From: Siphonodentalium dalli
Lineage: Eukaryota > Mollusca > Scaphopoda > Gadilida > Siphonodentaliidae
DNA: 64,000 nucleotides
Assembly: GCA_032622095.1 (NCBI GenBank)
Contig: CP136066.1
Location: forward strand, 145,979,559 to 146,043,558
Direction of reading: 5' to 3'
Each line of letters starts with the position of its first letter. The first letter of the stretch is position 1. Of the stretch, positions 59,501 through 64,000 are shown one piece after another. Both the position numbers and the translations under genes were made by a program. The notes below the pieces were generated by a model that was not told the origin of the DNA, ran no database searches, and saw only the letters and a list, made by a program, of their open reading frames with translations.

Positions 59501-62500
59501 TTCATCCAGTTGATCCTGGCACTTCAACAAGGACTCCAAAACCTGAATATTGTTGATAGTGCAATCTGCGAGTTCTACAAGATGAAATATATGAACTTTT
59601 TGTGGGAATAAACTCTTTAAACAAAGTTAATTATACATGTAAAAGCCTGTTGAAACCACATGGCCCAAAGTAAAATTTCAATAAACCTGTAGCAACAGGT
59701 CCATTAAATTGTTCATGAAAACAATGGTGAGGATCTAATCTTGTTTTGGTCTCTTTCTGATGTGGAATTTTACAATATAAATTGTTTTCAAGTGAGAGCT
59801 TTATCATTATAATTATGAAATTTCATGTATTGAAACAACATAAAAAATCATGCTATAGAGTATAGACACAAGAATCTGCAAACGAGTTGCTGAACTGGAC
59901 ATGATTGACAGTTTACAAAAATATTAAATTAAAATTTGTAATTAATTTAAAAAAATCACCTCTATTGACCTTGTCTTCATCATATTCAACATTTGATGTG
60001 TTTGCTTCTGCAGGTGTACCTGAAATTGATTGAAGTGGGACCAGTTGGTGCTTTGACCTGAGGCATCCACAACAAGCTGCATAGCTAGCTATATTGCTGC
60101 CATGTAAGTTAGTCAAATTGTTTTACATTTCATTCCTAAAACTGCTTACATTAAAAAGGTATACCCATTACCAATCAGAATTGCTGTTCCAATATTGTTT
60201 TGTTAACCACCACTTAGCTAGGTGAACTTCTTATATCCCCATTTTTGCGAAGAAACACAGGGAGGGGTATACTGGATTCAGATTGACTTTGTCTGTCCAA
60301 CCGTCTGGTCATATATCACAGCTATGTGTTATCTGATCTGAATGAAATTTATTTTAAAGAGAGGCTAGTGATGTTTTTTAATTTTATTCTTAAGGTTGTT
60401 TGTCCATCCACGCAGATATCACAACATTCCCTTAATGTTGGTTTATGATTTGTATGCAGTATGCTTACATTGCTCTAGATTTGGCAGATCTGGTTCACTC
60501 TCATATTTTTCCATTTCGTCGTTAAGCATTGATCCAGTATCTGGAAAATAGTGAAAAAGTTCTAGTTATTGGTTAGAGAGTCTGAATTATTAAAAAATAA
60601 ATATTACTCACTGATGTATAATTCTCACAGTTAGGACTGATTGTTCGGTAATAAAAAAAACTAACAAATAACCAAACAATGCTATGCACAAAATTGGGCC
60701 AAATATTTTGGAAATCTAAAATTTTACTTTAACCCTTTCTCTCTATTTTGAGACATTGAAAATATTTGTTATCTGTAATTTTTTGAAACATTGTTTTTAT
60801 TACTGTTTATACAAAGATAATCAAAATTACTTTACCAAAATCTTGAACAAACGTTATACTTATTTATGTTATACTTATTATTTATGTTATACTTATTATT
60901 TATATGGGCAGTAGCCTCTTTAAAGGCTTGCACAAGATATGAAAATCCATAAGACTGTCAAAAATAAAAACAAATTATTAAAAGATTGATTTGGAGGAGT
61001 GTTCGGGTAATAACAGCAGATAGCAGACTGTTTAAACCATCATTTGAGTAAAGTGTTTGGATAATGTGGTGAGTTACAATACACTCAATTTAGCTAACCT
61101 GATGATTTCTGTTGACATTCAATACCATCCAGTGGAATGGAGTGGCCTGCGAAGGCTGGTATCGTATTGACCAGAGTCAGTGGGCGGGCAGCAACATGGG
61201 TACTTGTAGACTGTTGGCCTGTGTAAGAAAATTATTCAGGTCAATGTTTTTTATTGTTTTGGCTCAAAGAATTAACACCCCTAAATTACTATTTCTTCAT
61301 CGCGGTAAAAAAAAATTGGATAAAAGGAACCCAATCCTCAAAGCTCAAGAGTTATCAGATTTTTAAAATCTGTTACTTTTACAGGCTGATCTCAATTGTA
61401 TCTGCTGACAATTCATTTTTAGCTCAACTTACTTCGCGCAATTCGCCGAAAAGCAGAGGGGAAACAGCCCGGACGAAGTCGGGTCCACCTGCTAGTACTC
61501 TATAAAGTATCTCTGGCCATATGATGAGATAGCATAGATGGAATGTTTATACTATTATATTTTATATGCATGGTTATTATACCCCCACTTTCGCCCCCAC
61601 TTTCGAAGAAAATGGGGGGTATACTGGATTGACTGCGTCTGTCCGTCCGTCCGTCCGTCACGCTTTCTCCGTCCGTTTGTCTGTCCGTCCGTCCGTCCGA
61701 CCTCATAACTCGAACAACTATGAATCAATTTCAATAATTTTTTGTATGCAATCTCCTTAGGACATAAGGACAGTCTCTCTGCATGATGCTAATTGCGGTA
61801 CGGTCCGACTTTTTTTTTTCAAGTTATGCCTCTCTACATGATGTGGCTAGGGATTGGCTCAGGCTGTTTTTCATAATATTACACTTCAATTTTGAACTTA
61901 TTTTGACTTAGAAAATTCTGTCCGAATTATTATAACTCAACCAGTTGTATATGTATATTTGTGCACTAGAGTCTGCAGTATAGTCTCAGTCAGATTTTAT
62001 TCTTGATTTTAGTTTGAACTTTGAAGACATTTGAAGAATGTCATTTCTCAAAGCATCTGAATGCATATAAACAATAAACAGTAACGGCCATTCATCATAA
62101 CCAATTCAGTTTTATTTGGATAAGTGCTGCAAATTAACATTACTTGCAATCATTAAAAAGACGAGAAATAACCAGAATGAATGAATTTGATTGCATGCCA
62201 GAACAAGACAGTATTTCAGACATTAGAATTTATGAGATACTCTTTTCAATTTCATGTTATGCAACAATCGGGTCAATGATATATAGTCATCATTGAGTAT
62301 TCACCATGTAGTATTTGTGATACAGTTTTTTTTATTTTATTACTTTTATTCGGGTAATACAACTGGGTAATACATTTTTTTTTTTAATAAATTACGGTTT
62401 TCCACTGAGAAGTGGGACGGGATCCTGTGAAATCCAGAATGTTGCTAAATCTGAGGCTAAATAGTCACTATAGCTGTCTATATAGCCATATTCCAACAAA

Positions 62501-63264
62501 CATGATACTAACATGCTTACAAACAACATTACATGGTCAGTACAGCGATGTATATACGTCCATGGTCCATGGTCAGTACTTGTAAATTGTTTGAAAAAAA
62601 AACCCATTTTGGAGAAAAAAAATTACAAGCAAGATTGTTTCGGCCTCTGGACCACCCACCCATCCCGGCCCTATATACGGATTTTTTTGGTAGACCCACT
62701 CATGTCGTCGGTGGTATATTTTGCCCCACGTCCTTTTCCTCGGTTGCTCATTGTTGAAATGTGTACAAACGTGTACTGTTACACGCAGCATGTTTATGTG
62801 ACCGATGGTCAATCTATGATTGACGCCAATCACCTTGATTGGATAATCCCATATGGCGCGGCGATGTCTTCCCATCGATATGTCCACCGATAGCTTCGCA
62901 TTGAGCGTCGCCTCGTAAAACTACCTGGACTATATTATAAACCCAGCCGGTGAATAGCACCCCAGTTGTAGCTAATGCTAAATCAAAATTGAAAGAAACC
63001 TTTGATTGGGACGTTTGCCCTTCCCGCGACTTTCAGGCTTCCTGCCGCCGTGAATACATCTGTATTCCAGTTCTGTGTGTTTGATTTCTTGTTTAAATAA
63101 TCTGTTTGGGCTTCGTTTGATAGTTGCTGCTATGGAACGGCTGTTCCTTATGTAAAGATTAATATAATTATCTTTCTCATATTCTTGTATTTTGCCATTC
63201 AGTTCCTCAAAAGTATAGAATTCTTTTCCCAAACAAAAGACATCCATTTTGTATGTTTTGAAAT
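56203..63264 (-). CDS. FAR1-like / PHD-like zinc-finger gene, ten exons seen
   Basis: Exons on the minus strand are 63264-63000 (ATG at 63247), 61218-61099, 60540-60469, 60019-59960, 59574-59500, 59078-58980, 58719-58552, 58062-57961, 57410-57276 and 56555-56203. From the second exon to the last, every junction has AG/GT signals and phase 1, so the frame stays open to the stop at 56203-56205. The N-terminus looks like a FAR1/FLYWCH-type DNA-binding domain, the middle is acidic and Ser/Thr-rich, then come two AT-hook-like KGRPKG/GKPKGA patches, and the C-terminus is PHD-like. I recall the same C-terminal order in MULE-derived, zinc-finger/SWIM-type invertebrate proteins, normally with a transposase-like centre that is not seen here. 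Exon 1 ends in phase 2 and exon 2 needs phase 1, so at least one exon is missing in between, or exon 1 belongs to another gene. Likely nuclear. Confidence 0.6.
56925..57050 (+). repeat. GTCTGTC-headed repeat, worn copy in the last intron
   Basis: TTTTGCAAAGAAAACTTGG, a poly-G tract, GTATATTGGATTGAATTTGT and CAGTCTCTATGTCAG match the heads at 60233 and 61579. Confidence 0.6.
57276..57410 (-). CDS. Internal exon with AT-hook-like patch
   Basis: CACTTCTAG|AA and CAAG|GTATGC bound 135 bp, phase 1-1. The peptide has LKLPKVKAKGRPKGSDM, TAIGLNRKKK and TPFRELQ. The previous exon (58062-57961) has a related IRLVKLPPKMIKAGKPKGA. KGRPKG is an AT-hook-like basic patch. The order KLPP-K-GRPKG-T-IGL-KKK is the one I recall just before the PHD-like end in homologues. 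Confidence 0.7.
58152..58223. mobile_element. Mariner-like MITE M2, right end only
   Basis: CTCCGACTAAATCCGAAAAC, CCCATAATTATGATGTGGTT and GGGCATTACTG then TA match the right half of the M2 elements at 33651 and 55907. It lies in an intron of the minus-strand gene. Confidence 0.8.
58235..58305. repeat. Small hAT-like remnant with inverted ends
   Basis: TTAGGACCCCTGCGAATC and GATTCGCATGGCCCTAGC are imperfect inverted ends about 70 bp apart. TTAGGGGCCTGCGAAT near 26033 appears to be the same terminus. Such TAGGG..GCGAATC ends are common in hAT relatives. Confidence 0.5.
58980..59078 (-). CDS. Internal exon, duplicated (copy B)
   Basis: CTACCACAG|GG and ACAG|GTTAGC bound 99 bp, phase 1-1. It lacks the seven residues between LVN and HSIP that copy A has. 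It is separated from copy A by three unrelated exons, so the duplicated block may have been larger or later rearranged. Confidence 0.7.
60233..60420 (+). repeat. GTCTGTC-headed repeat, intronic copy
   Basis: CCCCATTTTTGCGAAGAAAC, GGAGGGGTATACTGGATTC, GACTTTGTCTGTCC and GATCTGAATGAAATTT follow the order of the copy at 61579. It lies between exons 60540-60469 and 60019-59960. Confidence 0.65.
61099..61218 (-). CDS. Internal exon, duplicated (copy A)
   Basis: TTACACAG|GC and TCAG|GTTAGC bound 120 bp, phase 1-1. The peptide has STSTHVAARPLTLVNT and HSIPLDGIECQQKSS. It is clearly paralogous to the exon at 58980-59078 (STTHAAAKPPTLVEN and SIPLDGIKDSKKST). The donor flank GTTAGCTAAATT is also shared, so the duplication included intron sequence. 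Confidence 0.7.
61262..61385 (+). repeat. piggyBac-like MITE remnant
   Basis: CCCCTAAATTACTATTTCTT, GGAACCCAATCCTCAAAGCT and GAGTTATCAGATTTT match the left arm interior of the copies at 35143 and 36879. Both termini are lost. Confidence 0.6.
61430..61495 (+). mobile_element. Helitron-like H2, 3' end only
   Basis: The 60 bp from GCAATTCGCCGAAAAGCAGA to GGGTCCACCTGCTAG match the end of H2 at 25735-25792 exactly, including the CCCGGAC/GTCGGG hairpin. The element is 5'-truncated. What follows (61496-61578) is the 11.36-kb block, continuing at the T expected after CTAG. Confidence 0.85.
61579..61790 (+). repeat. GTCCGTCC-headed repeat
   Basis: CCCCCACTTTCGAAGAAAAT, GGGGGGTATACTGGATTGAC, a (GTCC)n run, CATAACTCGAACAACTATGA and ATCAATTTCAATAATTTTTT follow each other. 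It is the best-preserved copy of the head also seen at 56.9 and 60.2 kb. The short open frames across it are artefacts. Confidence 0.8.
61791..62865. other. No exon found in the gap of the minus-strand gene
   Basis: This is AT-rich sequence where the missing exon or exons of the 56.2-63.3 kb gene should lie if the model is right. I could not find an exon with matching phase and signals. CCATGGTCCATGGTC near 62563 is a short duplication. Confidence 0.4.
62866..62960. repeat. Dispersed repeat, reverse copy of 35.71-35.78 kb
   Basis: TTCCCATCGATATGTCCACC, TTCGCATTGAGCGTCGCCTC, and GTAAAACTACCTGGACTATA are the reverse complement of 35709-35778 with few changes. AACCCAGCCGGTGAATA parallels 35945-35962. 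Confidence 0.75.
63000..63264 (-). CDS. First coding exon: FAR1/FLYWCH-like domain
   Basis: The acceptor GTTTTTTTTGCCCAG|AT is followed by ATG at 63247. The 82-residue peptide has FYTFEELNGKIQEYEKDN, YIRNSRSIAATIKRSP, and YRCIHGGRKPESRGKGKRPN, with donor CAAAG|GTTTCT. Family members show the same F-x-S/T-x-EEL, YxR-S-R, C-I-H-GG-K, SRG-G-RPNQ order; this is a zinc-binding, DNA-contacting domain shared by FAR1-type and MULE transposase-derived proteins. Reading on through the donor gives only seven residues before a stop, which supports splicing. An acceptor before the ATG implies an untranslated exon upstream. Confidence 0.65.
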
Positions 63265-63353
63265 CTGGGCAAAAAAAACTCCGAATTAATCCCATAATTA
63301 CTCAATTTATTTCCGTTTTACTCTTTTATCTTATGGTTAAGAGAAACGGATGC

Positions 63354-63458
63354 GCAATGTAACAATAGCCTAACGTGACTCCGAGGCTACAGTTACGGGA
63401 CTGTAACAATAATTATTTTCATAACTTCCGGTTACAGTCCCGTAACTGTAGCCACTCC
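63354..63458 (-). repeat. 105-bp hairpin repeat, copy 2
   Basis: This is the reverse complement of 53113-53217, nearly identical, with the same 23-bp hairpin arms. It lies about 90 bp upstream of the first coding exon of the minus-strand gene (in that gene's orientation). Confidence 0.9.
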
Positions 63459-63479
63459 GCTTTTATTAATTAGCTTTCT

Positions 63480-63603
63480 GCTGACTCCATGCTTTCAGTC
63501 TCCATTTGGGGTAAAAAAAAGTTTAGCCAAATGAAATTTTTATTAGCCAAATTCGAAAAAGATTAGCCATTGGCTAATTTGGCTACCGACAGCGTGAACA
63601 CTG
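63480..63603. repeat. hAT-like right end
   Basis: AGTTTAGCCAAATGAAATTT, TTAGCCATTGGCTAATTTGG and CGACAGCGTGAACACTG correspond to the right end of the 34.25-kb element (TTTGCCAAATGAAAG, TTGCCATTGGCAAATTTGG, CGGCAGCACGAACCCTG). The left end is not identified. Confidence 0.7.
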
Positions 63604-64000
63604 ACCGTAAGTGAAACGAAATGATGGCCGAGCCCGAATAGTTAACATTTCGTCGCATCAGTGCTATAATGTAACCCACATTTTCAACTTTCCGAGAAAA
63701 TGAAGGTTGAGGTTTTCAGACAACATTTCTCCTAATGTTGACAAAGCATGACGTATTGTTGTATTTATCCCAATGAAAACTGGCATTAGCTGTTCATTGA
63801 ACCACACATTTGTTCTGTTTACTCCCTCGTTTCCTATTAAAAAGCAATAACTTGTTTGGAGATACGACCTTTTGCGTACGCCAACGACGATTGGTTTCCA
63901 TGCTATAACGAAGTTGTGCTAATACATGCAGATTAAGCTAAATATGGTGGCAATAGCATGTGTCTATGAACTAGAAAGTGCCTATTCTACACTATGAAAA
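63604..64000. other. No feature seen
   Basis: This is mixed-composition sequence to the window edge. A 5' untranslated exon or promoter for the minus-strand gene could lie here or beyond, but no specific signal can be pointed to. Confidence 0.4.

Noticed and set aside
62392-62893. Frames of 71-126 codons on both strands near 62.5-62.9 kb
   Set aside because: They overlap each other on both strands, lack motifs, and partly cover a dispersed repeat (62866-62960).

Overview
This window is eukaryotic, AT-rich and dominated by repeats. It has no operons, no prokaryotic signals and no long host open reading frame. The mix of content (APE-type non-LTR retrotransposons, Helitron-like, mariner-like, piggyBac-like and hAT-like non-autonomous elements, many foldback repeats, GTCTGTC-headed repeats, and a spliced gene with a FAR1-like N-terminus and a PHD-like C-terminus) suggests a marine invertebrate. 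A mollusc or another lophotrochozoan is my best guess, but the sequence does not prove it. At least half of the window is recognisable repeat.

Layout. 1-4047 is a satellite of ten ~402-bp units, each with a 17-bp hairpin; diverged single monomers of the same family lie at about 10.5, 12.7, 19.0 and 20.1 kb. 4.1-4.85 kb is a palindromic element. 5.1-9.36 kb is a decayed LINE with an internally deleted endonuclease. 9.57-10.34 kb is a ~165-bp tandem array next to a possible host exon. 10.6-12 kb holds two GTCTGTC-headed repeats. 12.89-17.52 kb holds two head-to-tail foldback elements packed with alternating poly-G and poly-C tracts and joined at a perfect 20-bp palindrome. 24.6-25.8 kb and 27.7-28.5 kb are oppositely oriented arrays of Helitron-like elements. 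29.18-31.88 kb is a long-terminal-inverted-repeat element carrying a broken gene. 33.6-39.9 kb contains a series of MITEs, several with readable target duplications. 41.95-48.92 kb is bounded by a TTGGGCCAACG-type inverted repeat and contains a nearly intact CR1/L2-like LINE with one premature stop. 51.0-52.1 kb is a foldback element tipped by inverted minisatellites.

Genes. The best host gene is on the minus strand, 63264 to 56203. It has a FAR1/FLYWCH-like first coding exon, eight small internal exons that are all phase 1-1, and a PHD-like last exon. Two of its internal exons (61099-61218 and 58980-59078) are paralogous, so an exon duplication is visible. A promoter-like region and a short first coding exon of an unidentified plus-strand gene lie at 53.2-53.97 kb. 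Weaker isolated exon candidates are at 10.3, 12.3, 27.5, 28.9 and 39.98 kb.

Main points for follow-up are the G/C-tract foldback pair, the symmetric-exon gene, the Helitron arrays with a paralogous unoccupied site, the satellite hairpin and its dispersed monomers, and a short 'GAAACTTGGTATG'-like motif that recurs next to GTCTGTC runs in several otherwise different repeats.
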